DNA of 64,000 nt from Trichoplusia ni (Eukaryota; Arthropoda; Insecta; Lepidoptera; Noctuidae), in NCBI RefSeq assembly GCF_003590095.1, contig NC_039478.1, forward strand, positions 2,914,001 through 2,978,000, given 5' to 3'. The position numbers and the translations under genes are program-made. This document shows, piece after piece, positions 25,601 to 40,600 of this stretch. The notes under the pieces are model-generated. The model saw only the letters and a list, made by a program, of their open reading frames with translations. It was not told the DNA's origin and did no database searches. Each line of letters opens with the position of its first letter. Position 1 is the stretch's first letter.

Positions 25601-28600
25601 GAAGCTGGACCAGGTAGGATCACGCTATTTTAAGACGATAAGCAAATATTTAATTATGCTGTATTTAAGCCGGAGGAGAGATTATTGACAAAGTTTATTC
25701 ATAAATAGATGTGATCCTATTCTAAAAGCATATTAATGAAAACATTGTAATGTTATGAAAAGCTTATGATTAGGACCTTATGTGAAAGACGTACATAAAT
25801 GTAAATGACGCGATCCTTACTTGTAATAGTACTTTAAAGCATAGGGTCTCCGTTTATTCGTTCGTCTGTTGAAAAATGAACCCAAATATGGGAATTAGCC
25901 TAATATGGATAAAACATAACTATATAGGTGCTTTCAACTTCAAAGTTACCATTCCAAACTTCAAATATTACAGTAAATTGCTTTTATTTCCGCTACAGGC
26001 CAAATACGGTCAAGTGGTTGATCCCGAACGCTCGAGTAAACCCATAACGAATATAAGTTACGTCCAAAAATGTTTTGAACCACACTCATGTAAAATATCT
26101 TCCAAAATGATCTATTTTTGATACAGATTTGAACGCTAAAGACAATTTTGGCAACACTCCCCTTCACGTGGCCGTCGAAAGTGAGGCGTTGGATGCATTG
26201 GAGTTTTTGCTGCAACAGTGAGTACCAACGGAACGCTTAACATAGTTGTCCTTTGTACAACTAATTTTAAACTTATCCGTTATAGGAAATTACTTAGAAG
26301 TTCGATCAAGGTAGTCAGCTTGCTGAGTTTCTTTAATTTTAAATATGAAAGGTCTCAGATGACCTCAGTCAAGGGAGGTATGGGAGGCAACTACCCTGTA
26401 GTTGGACATTATAAACTGTAATAAAAACACTTTCCCGCGATGCTATGGCCACAGTACCGGTTCTTTGTTGTCGGCTATTTATGAAACTGCCACTACTGTC
26501 TGGAAAAACAAAAGAAAATAGGCCGATGCAAGTGGGGACGGGCTTAGAGAGCTACACTGCATCCTCCGGAGAGCCGGCCGTCTCTTCCTAACCGGATTCC
26601 GGCACGAGTGAAAGCATTCGTAGAGTCAGTGAGAAAAATGGGATATTTCCCGTTCTTCTGAATTCGCACATAAAATGCTATGATTTTATCTAAGTATTTA
26701 GACCTTTTAACTCATGACCTTGCTTTATTATTGAAGTGGAAAGCGTTTAACTTATATATTTTTTTCCAGTCGCGTCGATACCAGCATTTTGAACGACAAA
26801 TCTCAAGGGGCTCTTCATCTCGCGACCGAACTGAACAGGGTAAGACCTTCATCTAGTTTTCATAACAAGTTTTTATAGAAATTTTGATCACTCAGTTTAC
26901 TAGCAGATGTTTTCTGATTTCAGTATTTGTTGTATTAAGTATGATTTTATTTTATGAATGTAGCATAACCTACTTTTTTATGGCTTTTGAAAGGGTTCGT
27001 TTCCATTAAAAGAAAATAAATGAATAATATGTTATGTTGAGATAATATTTGATACAATGAATAAATGAAAGTAGTATCCAAAAGAAAATTTTCGACGACG
27101 TTTCAAGAGACCATCAAAATAATCGACATATTTGATTGTACGGCTTTATATAGAAACATCCCCACGCAACAATGTTTAGAGAACGCAAAAATTCAGTGGC
27201 CGGTTAATAATGTCGCTATAACAAGCTTTTTCATTAAGATTTTTGATCAAAGGTTTTACCGATTCCTAAGGATTTTTCACTTGTTAATATCTCAGATATC
27301 TACGCCCACGTTTTAACGGCCAAGTTAATTAAATTCTGGTAATGTAATTTTATCTTTATTGCTAATCAGTTATGCGTGTTAGCACGAAAATTAATGTATG
27401 AGATACAGACATGGCGTAAGCTTCACATTAGTAATTAAAAACAGGTATTGTTAGTTCTTATTACATTTGATCATTATCACGGATGCTAGAACATGAAAAT
27501 ACATCTAATCTGTTGGAAATTTTCATTGTGTCACTGATTTTTACTTTTCAACCATGCTTTGTTTTACATCCAGTCTCAGTTCGAAGTTATCGATCGGAAA
27601 TTAATATACATAGCAATTATGGATTTAAAATTCGCTAACGAAGCACGTCAATACCTTCATCATCTTTGGCGTTTACCTATCAACTATAGTCTGATCAAGA
27701 GCCTTCGAAATAAGACAGAGTAAACGATCACGCGTTACTATTATAATCTGTATCGGATTGAGATCGTAATTAATGTCATGTTTTGGAACACGTGTGCCGC
27801 AAACGGTCTTCAAGTAATTTGATTGGTATTACACTCTTAATTGGTACAATGTTAGAACGCGTGAGTCCCGAAAATGGTTCAAAGGGGACCTGGCCTTGAG
27901 TCTTATAAACAAACATGTTAATCTAGAGATTATCATACTTTTTCGTCTAGACTACATTTTCCGACCTAGTTAGATTAAGATAAAATGAAATGATTAAGCT
28001 ATAATTAACAAAACGAGTAGAAACTATTTACTTTAGAATTTTTTCATTTCAATATTCAAAGTTTATTAATCAGGCGTCTTGACTTATGATGATGTATAAT
28101 TTATTCTCTTTTGTTGGAATTCTAGTTAGTGTCTCTCAAACCTTTTTTGAACTACTAATTGCCCTTGCTTTACCTTTTTTGATGGTACCAACACTAGTGC
28201 TCGGGACTGCATTCTACGTTCTTTAAAACGAATTACATGGTGATTACTTCATGCAGGTCTCCGTACTCCAAGTCTTCACCAGATACAAGGACCAATTCAA
28301 CTTCGATTTAGGAGGAGAGCACGGTCGCACTGCGCTCCACTTCGCCGCCATACATGACCATGACATCTGCGCGAAAATTTTGGTAAACAAATATTCATAT
28401 CTAATTTATGTGTTATCAGTATTTCAATGTTCTAATAAGTTCATAGTTTTTTTCTTTTATCTCAAAAATTTGGATATCAGAAGCCTTAGTTATTACTGCA
28501 AAACATTTCTCTCGAAATATATTTTTAAGATTTTTCCATTCAACTTAAAGGACTAAATTATCGTTATGATAACACTTAGCTTTCTACCAAGCGATTTTTG

Positions 28601-31600
28601 TCCGTGAATCAGAAAATCTTAACGTAATTGCCTAAATTTAAACAGATCACAGACTTAGGCGCTGGCTGCAAGATAGCTTGCAACAACGGTTACTACCCGA
28701 TTCATGAAGCGGCAAAAAACGCTTCGTCAAGAACTATGGAAGTCTTCCTGCAGTGGGGGGAATCGAAGGGCTGTACCAGGGAGTCAATGATATCTCTGTA
28801 TGACAACGAGGGGAACGTGCCTCTGCATTCAGCCGTCCATGGTGGTGATATCAAGGCAGTGGAGCTCTGCCTCAAGTCTGGTGCGAAGATTTCCACGCAG
28901 CAACATGATTTATCGACGCCAGTCCATCTGGCCTGCGCACAGGTACTTGTCATTTACTTTTTGAGGCATTCCTACTTAAAAAAAATTGAAAATTTAGATA
29001 AATAACTTGAACTAGCGACCGACGTGAGCCATACTAGTAATATATTCAAATTTATTTTACAAATTTTTTTAAACGACGATTTTATTAAGTCTACTGGATC
29101 GATCATCTAGAAGTTATTGTCCAATGTATAAGTAAATTGGACAGTGATCGAGTGCTACGTTAGTTTGTATCACGTTTTCTTACGGTAAAACGGAAGAAAT
29201 AATGAATTTTAATTTGAGTTTTAAAAGCTTGTTCTATATGTAAATGGAAACCTGAAGAACAAAATAGACAAATTTCGAAAGCTCACGTTACTAAATATGT
29301 TTTCCTTGGTCGCGTCATCATAGGGTGCCCTCGAAATTGTGAAGCTGATGTTCATGATGCAACCAACTGAGAAGCTCGCTTGTCTGACCTCCTGCGACGT
29401 GCAGAGGATGACCCCGATCCACTGCGCCGCCATGTTTGACCACCCTGACATCGTGAACTACCTCATCTCCGAGGGATCCGATATCAATCCGTTAGATAAG
29501 GAGCGCAGGTCGCCATTGCTGTTGGCTGCTTCGAGAGCTGGATGGAGGACGGTGCACACTTTGGTAAGTTCATCTTGTGTTGGTGAAAGACTTACTTTTC
29601 ATCATAGGATTTTTTTCTTTGACCGCTTGGCGCAAGCCTTAGAATTGTAATTTGGAATTTAAATTCTCTCATTTATTTATTTAATCAATTTTTTTTAAAC
29701 AACATTGCCTTCTTCTATTCACATTACGGTATCTTAAATATAAAATTTCATTCGAAATGTCTTGGAAGATCAAAGTAATGTCAACTCAGAACCAGATGGT
29801 TGATATTACATATTATGGAGACATTTATGACCCATCTTAAATATAGAACTTTAAATTATAGAATACTTCATTATACGTGAAAATCATGTTTGATATTCCG
29901 GTTGTACTTTAAGTGATAAGGATGAGTGATATCAGTATTTTTTCAACTTTAGTTGCCATTTGCCATAGCCAATAGTACGTGTTAGTGGCAGCTCTAATAC
30001 TAATACCATGCGTGGCGTGGCGTGCTGAAGCGTTATATTTCCTTGGGCACTAAAGATTGAACTGATTCACTGACTTCAATTATGAATATTTTCATTTACA
30101 TGCATTTTAAGTTTTTATTCCTATTTTAATGTGTTGTCAAATTGTTAAGGCTCTCTACTTATCTTCTGAACGTCGCAACAAACGATTCCAAAACCAGAAG
30201 CATGTACTTCTAACCATTTTTCATTTTACCGTTTGTGTGCAGTGAGTGCAAAAAAGGCTTATCCAAATAAATGTTGTTTTTTCTGATGAATCGATCCAAA
30301 AATACTGTCCGAATTCACTAGTCCACGCGAACGAAGTGTCTGAAATAATATTAAAAGTAACAAAAGGTTTTATGCTTCTGGGTGGCCACGACAGGATTCG
30401 AACCTGCGACCGCCGAAACTAGGTTCGGTCGCTCTGTCCTCTGAGCTACGTGGCCTGGTGGAACAAAATTTCAAATTTACCTTCTCATGAAGTTTGCCGA
30501 AAATCAGCAATGCAATATGGAACGTAGCACCCTAGACATAGAGTACAATTTAGCGATCCCCGCTGTAACGAGAATAGCGGGCACGTGACGGTTTGTATAG
30601 GCGCCAGAGAATCAAATTGCGTGGACTAAAAAATGTATCCCGTTTTAAAAATTCCTTTTTATATCATCAAGCACACGGACGAGGTCGCGGGCAATAGCTA
30701 GTATCTAATAAGAGTATCTAGTATCTTTGTCATGAAAATTGGTTTGGCACCGACTTCAAAAAGTATAAGTTTGAAATAGAGGTGTGTATTATAATATACT
30801 TAACATAAATTATTTTACCCTCTTTAGTTTGTTTTTTTGAAGGCGGTTCATTTTTTATATAGTCTTTCTGTTTTTATAAGAATTTTTGTTTTTATTTTTA
30901 TTTTATACTGTTTAGTAACAGGTTCTTAATTTACTTTAAGCTTTCGTCAAGTGACCTATTAGTTTATTCTAAGAGAATTAGTGGTAGTTTTTACGGATTT
31001 TAATTTTGATATCTCTGTTCATTAATAATTATAATCGAATAACATAAATTAACATATTGTTATTGATAACTCTTTGTCTAATAATCGCGGACAAACATTC
31101 ATACATACAAAAACAATCAAACAGAAATCTCCTTTTTTGAAGTCGCTTAATTAATCTAAGACACTCTAGCTCTTTACACAGCCACTGCAAACTATCTACT
31201 AAAACACGAAACGGTCCAAAGTTTCATCTTTCTCAGCGTTTAGAAGCTGAACCGACAAATACATAAGTTTAATTCGCATCGCGTGGCTCATCTCAGCGAA
31301 AGTAAACAAGTTACATCAAATTAGTTCCAACGTGATGCAGCCCAGTAGCCTGTAATTCTTTACTTTATGAAGGGATTGCAATAAACTTTTAATGAATATA
31401 TCGACACTGGAAGGTCTGTAACTTTCTGTAAGAGTAATTGAATTAGAAAAGGATTTTATCGTTGTCAACGTCACAAGTCAACAAGTTAGCACGCGACTTA
31501 GCATTCCGGCCAAATGTTGAGAAAAGAGCTATTTTATACATTTAAATTGAAATTTTGTTTGCGGTTGAGAGATGACTTTTCACTTTCCAGTGATTTATGT

Positions 31601-34600
31601 AAGACAGTTGATAGTTTCTTTCTCCGTCCGCGCGAATTTCGCTTTTGATATATTTAAATTTTATAATGGTATGTTTGTTGGTCTTACTGTTAAAAGTCAA
31701 CGTGTAAAAATAGCTTGTGGAAAACGTGAATAACTTTTCACCCTTTTAGAATATTAAGTGTACATTCTGTACTCGTTTTCTTCCGCATGGTTAGGGAGAT
31801 ATAAATAGGGACTTTTTTATCGGTTAAATAGTTTTACATTATTTTCGTCCTCGATAAATGGGCTATTGAGCACTGAAAGAAGGATAGAACAAAATCGGAC
31901 CCATAATTCCTGAGTTTGAAATTAAAATCTTGCTATTGATTAGGCTTCTAATCCACATATGGTGTGCGAACATGTATGAATAGGTATAAACGTCACACAT
32001 CGAATCACATTTAAAAAAAGTAATCGTTGTTCACCACTTCATACAATCTCTTTTAGAAATAAAAAACGTTAATCATTTTTCTACATAATGGCATTGTTAT
32101 TGTCGCCCACCGTGGGGCTCTTTGCGTCAACCTTGCAAAACCAGACTATAATATTTTATAGATACGTCTGAGTGCCGACATCGAACTAAAAGACATCAAC
32201 TCCAGAAATGTTCTCCACTTAGTCGTGATGAATGGCGGGAGACTGGAGGAGTTCGCGGCCACATGCAAGGTAAGTAGCTAATGTAACTGTGGTCGCACTG
32301 TCACTTATCGTCGCTGTTTGTTAACATTCTATTTTATCTATGTATTTCGTGACATCGATGTTATGGTAGATAGGCAGTCTTTAAAACGCTTTATTCGGTC
32401 AAAGCTTATTAGACTAAGCCCATCCCCATTTAGCTTGGGAAGTTTAGACGGATTTGTTAACAATCTAGAACATTTTGCATTTTTTGGGCTTTCGAATAAA
32501 TGTACCATCCACGAATTTTATTTTAGTAACTAATTTATGATCATTGGATAAATTAAGAATGAAATTAAAACTCACTCACAAAATATATATAAGTATTTAC
32601 TACCACCCTTTAAAGGTTTTTGAACGCTCTCAATGAGCAAAAATAACTAAATGTAAAGTTACTAAAATAAATTGATGATGCATGTCTACCAAAACTAATG
32701 ACTAATATTGTAGAATCATAAATTGTTAAATTATTTACGCTTTTAAACAAACATGGTGGAAGCTTTGTGTGTCCTTGTATTTACATATTAACGTATTTAT
32801 GTATCAGTAGCAACAACAACAACAAAATATCCACGCTTATTGCGCTTTTCAAAGAACTTAACAAAAGTTAGAAAATCAACAATAATATTCGTTTATATTC
32901 TATTAATAGCTTCGTTCTGCTCTTGTAAAGAAAACATTCGCACAGGTATTCCAAAATCTATTAAACGTCCACACATCAAATTACAACGAATTAACAGATT
33001 TTTTACAAATAATTTACAACACAATACAGTTCATTGTGCTTCATTGACTCAAAAGTCCATTCACCTTCATTTGACAGTTCGAAATTAAATTGATAATACC
33101 TTTGTTTATAAGGGACTAATTAATTCGACAACATGTATGTGAACTTAAATTAATTATTGTAATTCGTGAACAAGGTCAATTGTATTTAAAGTTGACGGTC
33201 GTTCACATCGTTGGGTATTGCTCGTATTATGTCAGAACAGCGTATTTTGCAAAACGTATGAATATTATAGAGTTACTTCTTGGTTAAACGACATCCATCA
33301 TTCATTTTATAAAATATAAACATGAACATGTAAAAGGTATCTAGTTAAGGCTGTGTTCAAACTGTATGTATTGTTAGCCACAGACTGAGAGCAGAGTTTG
33401 ATACTTTTTGTCTTTCGATATTCTTTTTTCACTTCTTACTGACAATCCTTTCTTATATAAGGCTTAACAGTGAACAAAAATAACGCTTCTCGGCTGAATT
33501 GTGAAACTTCTTTGGTTCTATTTTTATTTGATACAAAGATTTACAAAATTTAGTTTTAAAGAAATACAGATTTAAATTAGTATAACAAAAGACCATTAGC
33601 GAGTAGGTTGCAAAACAAATCAGGGCTAAAATGGTATTGTCTAAACAAAAAAGATCGGGTAGGCATCTAGTGTTATCAGCATTTCACTTCAGGTTAGTGG
33701 CAATACAAACAGTGCAACGAATAAGCTACTCAATCTGAATTAAAACAAAAAACTATCCTGTTTGCAGTAAGCCACTTACTTTCGGCAGTAGCAGCTTACT
33801 CCTAGTATCATTTGGTCACAGATTTGATTCGACAAGACTGGCAGCCAATCACAAAAAAAGCTTGAAAAAGAAAGTCTAAGATAAATAATAAGTATATACT
33901 ATATTAAAATTTCACATTATTTGGCATGTATTTCGACAAAAAGCGGAAAATCGGACAAAAAAGCGACGAGATATTAAAGCCTGTATGTAGGTATTAATAC
34001 CTTACTAAATAAAATACCTATAATAACAAAAACCATTAAAAATCTTTTTTTTAAAACACAAAGATGAATGTTTTTTTAAGCAAACGCTTTTGTGATATTT
34101 TCATAATATTTGATTCTTAGATATAAAGTCATGTGGAAATTTCACGTATATTTTTATTACCCACAATCTCTTTACGTCACGGCTAATGATTAATAACTTC
34201 GCAATAAGGCCTTATATACACATGACACGAGCGTTTAAGCTTTAAATAGGATTTTTTTTTTAATATGTATGTTTATATTGTTCTAAGCGGTTTTAATTTT
34301 TGCATGAACTTTATAGTTAACAACACATTGACTGTACGAAAGCCTTTTTTGAAGGACCTCAAAAAGCGCCTGTGCCAAAGAGGCTTAAGATTTCCACACA
34401 AATTCTAATAAACAAAATTCAGTATATTTAATTTAAGAACTCCTTATCCAATATTTTTACAAGTTTAATTTCGTCGACGACGTGTAATATTATGACGACG
34501 ATTAATATTATGTTATGACGACAATATTTTAAAAAAAAACTAATAAAGTTTAATAAAGCATTTTACGTCTTAAGTTCATTGACATTTATATCAGCTTCTC

Positions 34601-37600
34601 AGAGCTATGATACAAAATGTCGTATATATTTCATCTAACGAATAGAATGAGGAACATAGCAGTCATAGTAGTTATGGAGATTTTATTAAAGATTGAAAAA
34701 AACTTCAGTAAACAATCATAAAATAATGAGTTTCCAACACGATAAGAAAATTCTTGTTTTAGAGTTAAAACCAAGAATCAAAACATTTCATAATTATTCA
34801 AAATGACTATTGATTTACATTATGGAGTTTCTTGTTATTCTTCTCCATGTAAATTACATTTTGGAGACGTGGACTTACAGTCATAACAGTCATAGCTGCC
34901 TTTAAAAAGGGCCTTTAAAACGACCTACTTGAAATGAAAAAAAAAATGATTTGGATGTACACGGCCAATCTAATGCCACACTAAATTCAGAAAGAGGTTT
35001 ACAAAGGTATTATATGTCATCATCTTACATCAAATGAAGAAGAATCTTGTCAAAATTTTTCGTCCTTGATCTGAGAGCATCTGCTGTCTTTCGGCACCCT
35101 TATTTACATTAACGGTCGTTATCACGTCCCGTCGTTAGACTATATTGCTATAATCAAACAGCTGAAGATTTATTACCCTTGATGTCTCTAGGAAAAATGT
35201 AACATAAAAATACTGGGGGTTTTAGTTGTGTCGGTCACCGCTGACCGAAAAACAATATAATAATATCTTCATTGCTATACTAAAAGGACGTCTTATTTAA
35301 GAAAAAAAAGGTCGAATATTGTTTCAACAAAAAAATACAGCCGACTTCAAAATAGAACAGCCAATATTTCATCAATTTCACCTGACCAAATGACAGCTAT
35401 TTCACGTTAAATAAAAGATTAAAACCGGTGCCTAAACGGGTAACACACATTAAATTTAAATTGTTATAAAAAAAAATACTAATTTTATGTATAAAATGCA
35501 CTTCTAATATCTTATCCCACATCGCTTAATGTGAACACCATTGCAATGTTACACTCCAAAGTTGACGACTAACTTTATGACCCCATGTTACACCAAACAG
35601 CTTACATTCCAGGATCGCTGTGACAAAAGCTTGGCACAGCTCCTGAATGAGAAGGATCATACCGGCTGCTCGCCCCTCCACTACGCCAGCCGTGAAGGTC
35701 ACATTCGGTCACTGGAAAACCTCATCAGACTTGGCGCTTGCATCAACTTGAAAAACAACAATAATGAGAGCCCGTTGCACTTTGCTGCCAGGTATGTTTA
35801 AAACTAAACTATTTTGTTCTAAAAGGTATTTTATTTGATTGTCCGGTCAAGCTATAATAGTTAGTCTAACTTTATAATTCAGTCACAAAAACTATTAACA
35901 TTTTTCTTCATAAAGTAATGGTAATTGGTATAACGTACGTAAAAAAAATCGGGTCATAATGTTAGTATTATCCTGTGAAACGGTTTGTCTGATTTGTATG
36001 TTTTTTTATGCATATTTAACAGTTTTGAGCAACAGCTAGTATCTATTTTTCACTCATAAGTAAAAAGGGTTGTCCATACTTAACATTTCTTTTCGTATGT
36101 TAAGTTTTTTGTTCACCAAAAATTCCATAGAAATATTTTATATGCCAAAACAACGTTAACCCGGTCAGCTAGATGTTGTAAAAAATGCAAAAACTTAAGT
36201 TTATTACAACTATTAGAACACAATTACTTTCAAAATCTTGCATTTCAACCCCTCGTATCTCATTTATCGAACCCCTCAAGTTCAACTCAGTTACCCAGTA
36301 ACCCAGTTTCGGGAGCACCTTCTAAAACGTACCGATAGATGGCGCTATTTCGAGTTTTCGAATGACGCCCTTAATTTAGCTGCGAATGGTTTTCCCATTT
36401 CCCTTAGACATTTTGAGGTTATGTTGTTATTTGTGTTTACGAATCGTAAAAGAAAGTGCCAAAAAAGAGTGTGTATTTGATTTTATTACTACCTACCAGT
36501 TTAAACTGCTTTAATATTATATAAAATTTGCTACACTGCAATTACCAGACAGTTGTTTATCATTGAAACTTTTGTGTTGTTCCATATCTTTATTGTAAAG
36601 TTTCGTGAATATAATGGCTCAACAGTTCTTTATTGAGCTTCCAATTCGCAATATTTACGCGTCATTTACAACTGCATATATCCGGTTCTTTCATTGTACT
36701 CCAATTGTGACCTATTATTACCTTTTGATATTCATTGTTACTGCACCAAAATATAGGTCTTTCAATGATTGTTTCACCGACAGATACGGCCGCTACCACA
36801 CCGCTTGCCAGCTGCTAGACTCAGACAAAGGGACTTTCATTATCAACGAGAGCGACGGTGAAGGGTTGACCCCTCTCCACATCGCATCTCGCGAGGGGCA
36901 CACGCGAGTGGTCCAGTTGCTCCTTAATCGCGGGGCTTTGTTGCACCGGGACCACAATGGCCGCAACCCTTTGCACCTGGCGGCTATGTCTGGCTACACG
37001 CAGACCATCGAGCTCCTCCATTCAGTTCACTCCCATCTGTTGGACCAGACAGACAAAGATGAGGTATGTATTTGTTTTTTTTTGCATGATCTTGTACAAT
37101 GGTGTGACGGAACGATTTTTTATTTTGACAAATTTAGGGCGATGCAAAAGGAAATGTTTTAAAGCTGTTTATTTAATCTGTTAACAAATCAAAAAACTGG
37201 TTTTTAAATCACCTGTGAAAAGAATTTTGAATTTTTTTTTGATCAATTATAATGGTCCCCTACTGATTTATACATTGAATATACTTTCAATATTCAGCAT
37301 AAAAGCAAATATAATAGACAGGTTTATAATAAAAAATCAATATCATCATTTGTTTCATGTTTTGCATGAAGTTTGTTAACACTCTTTAATTGCATGTTCT
37401 TTTTCAGTAACTTCCATGTCGAAACTTAAGTTACGGGACGAAATAAATCAGAACTAATATGGTTATTACCTAATCAGACCGAAATTTAGAAATATCTTTA
37501 TAACTCACTATTGTCTAAGCCTTCGACTTGTACCTGTCTTTAATTCTTCTACTAAATCTTCCAGAATACACCACTACACCTGGCCACAATGGAGAACAAG

Positions 37601-40600
37601 CCAAACTCCATTGCTCTGCTGCTGTCCATGGGGTGCCGGCTGAGCTATAACAGTCTGAACATGAGTGCGATTGACTACGCCATTTACTACAAGTTCCCTG
37701 AAGCTGCATTGGCTATGGTCACTCATGAACATCGGTATGTATTAAAAATGAGCTTAATTAGGTTTACAATTAGTCTTTTTTTGTTTTCAACCACAACATA
37801 GTTGTAAGAATATGTGTCGTTGTTTTAAATAGATAAGAATATACAATATTTTAATCTGATTCTAATTATCATTAGAAAATTATAATCACGATGTCGATTA
37901 TGATTTTATCGAGGTAGACTCCTTGATTTACAATGTATGTTGAGCCTAAATGAATTTCACCACAATGTGATAAACTACATCGGCATCGAAAAGGCTGTAG
38001 TTGTAGATGCCGTAAAATCCCACACATTATTATCAAGAAGTGGTAATTTTTCAATATAGAGCTCATGCAAAACATTTATCAAACGCGTTTTAACTAAATG
38101 AAACCCCAAGCAGCTACTTCTTGAAGTTAAAAAATAACATGAATTACCTACCCAAGTACTGACCCTATTGTATAATATAATTCCCATGTGTTGACGTATC
38201 AATGTGTAAATTTCCAGTGCAAAGGAGGTGATGGCTCTCCGCTCTGACCGCCACCCCTGCGTGACCTTGGCGCTCATCGCCTACATGCCCCGAGTATTCG
38301 AAGCCGTCCAAGACAAGTGTATCACCAAGGCAGACTGCAAAAAGGACTCCAAGAGCTTTTATGTAAGTTCCTAATTACATGTTTGAAGATTTCAAAATTA
38401 GATGTTAAATTTGGATCAGCAGAACTGTTTATGTAATCGTTTTTACCAATTTGTTGTTGATTCATACCCCATTTTTGGTATTTACGTAAATAAATGCTAA
38501 TTATTCTGAATTTTAATTTTTAAAGTTACAAATATCTTATTCTTCAATAAACACCATTTGTTAATGTCATTTCGTAATAATTTCCAACAGTTCCATTCGT
38601 ATAATTATGCAAGTAACACAAAGCTAGATTCAAGAATTTAAAAAACTTTCTTCAATTCTATTTTTAATAACTAAAGTACGAGTTCGCGCATAATGCGAAT
38701 TTGAATTAAATTATAATTATACTAATTACCTAAATATTAATTTGATTAAATTTTTATCACTATGTTTAGGTTTGGGTGAAGTTGGTCCAAATTTCTTTAA
38801 TCTCTATGTTTTGTACTTCATAGTACTTGTTTTGGATTTTATTTTAGAGGGGAATCTGGGTTTCATTTTCCTTATTTTATTGTTTAACTTGTCTTTATTT
38901 TCTGAATCACCATTTGTTAATTACATGGCACTAGAATAAATAATAACTATAAGCTATCACTAATACAATTATTCTTAAAGATTGAACACTGGAATTAAAT
39001 ATCTTGAAAATATTTAGATAAAGTACAGTTTCGACGCGCTTTGCCCACAACTTAAGATCGAAGACGGCAATAACGCACGACGAACGACGAAATCGGACAA
39101 TGTGCCAAAATCACAAAAGACCCCTTTACCTGCCCTTAATGTAAGTGTTGATTATAACATTAGTTTTATTTTTTTCATTTGCTACGCAGATAAAATATTC
39201 TTTCAAATTCTACCAACGTTCGAAGCTAGAAGTCGACGCGTTAAGATTGGCTCTTAATAATCCCAAGTTTCGGCCAGAACCGTTGAGCGTTATCAACGTG
39301 AGTCAAACTCTATGCAGAGTGGGTGTCAGAGCTTTGTACACTCGTATGCCTCGATTTTTAATGATCGCTATTTACAAATTACATTGTTGTAACTTGACTT
39401 TTATGGGGCCTGCTAGCACTTCTTCAAATAAGACTACTAAAGCTGACGTGAAAGAGGGACTTTGCTATGTGCAGCGCAGGCACCGTCTCACTTCACCTTA
39501 CAAGTCTTATTTTAAGCGGTGGTTGACGGCCCCTGAACTAGAACCTCGCTTCTCGCTCGGTGTACTTACATAAAACATTCATAAAACAGTATAAATACAC
39601 GTTCATGAATATCGTTCATCCTAGGCTATTAAGATGTAAAAAATACAACATGAGATACAATAATGATACTAGTAAATAAGACATAGAAATCTTGGCATTT
39701 TATAAATATGAAAATCACAGCAACACTACGCTTCCACTAGAACACAACATGGGTAAGACCACACTTGGCTGCAACTGCAGCGGAGCGGTGAAGTGGGAAG
39801 AAACTTTATGGAACAACACGCTATAATTCTAAATAATTGTGACAAACCAATATTTTATATAAAAGGCATTCAAAAATATAAGATAAGCTTACTTAGTATT
39901 ATTCTGAATAAAGAGAACGAATTTTGTTTGCAGATGAAAGTGACTCATAGCCACTGTTTGCTAAACTCTTACAGATTCAAGAGCAGTGAAATGTTTACTT
40001 AGCTGCTTGAAGATGACTTTAATATAAGTAGTTTCTAATCCCAGCTTCATGTTGGTAGCATCGCTTCGCTGCAGCATCCCGCAGTCTCGTGTGGACCAAC
40101 CTTTTTATGAGGGAGAGGGTATATGTAAACACAATGCTTGTTCTGTATGTATTATTTGGTGATGTAAATACAAAGTACACAGCAATAGATAGCACACATA
40201 GTTATCATCTAGAAACATGACATGATGAGACTTCGATGATTTAACTAAAATTTACTGGCCATTAATTACACTTACTAAATCTCAGCTCGATAAAATTGAC
40301 AACATTAAACGAACGAAATTTTTATATAGAAATGGAATTGGTAAAGACACTCAAAATCAAAGAAGTATCATCAGATGACATCAAAATGAGAAACTAAAAT
40401 ATTTCTGTTGTGAACGTTTTCAGGCTATGGTGGCTCACGGCAGAGTTGAACTTCTCGCCCACCCTTTAAGTCAAAAATATTTGCAGATGAAATGGCACAG
40501 CTACGGGAAGTACTTCCACTTAGCCAATCTCCTTTTCTACTGCATTTTCTTGATATTTGTAACAGTTTACACTTACTTACTGATGATGAACGCCGAAGCT

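Noticed and set aside
28702..28953. Minus-strand open frame over exon 6, with similar ones over exons 7, 10 and 11
   Set aside because: They are mirror frames of strongly coding TrpA1 exons.
32840..33088. Open frame with a signal-peptide-like start (IIFVYILLIASFCSC)
   Set aside because: It begins at TTG, has no good ATG or promoter, lies inside TrpA1 intron 8 and has AT-driven composition.
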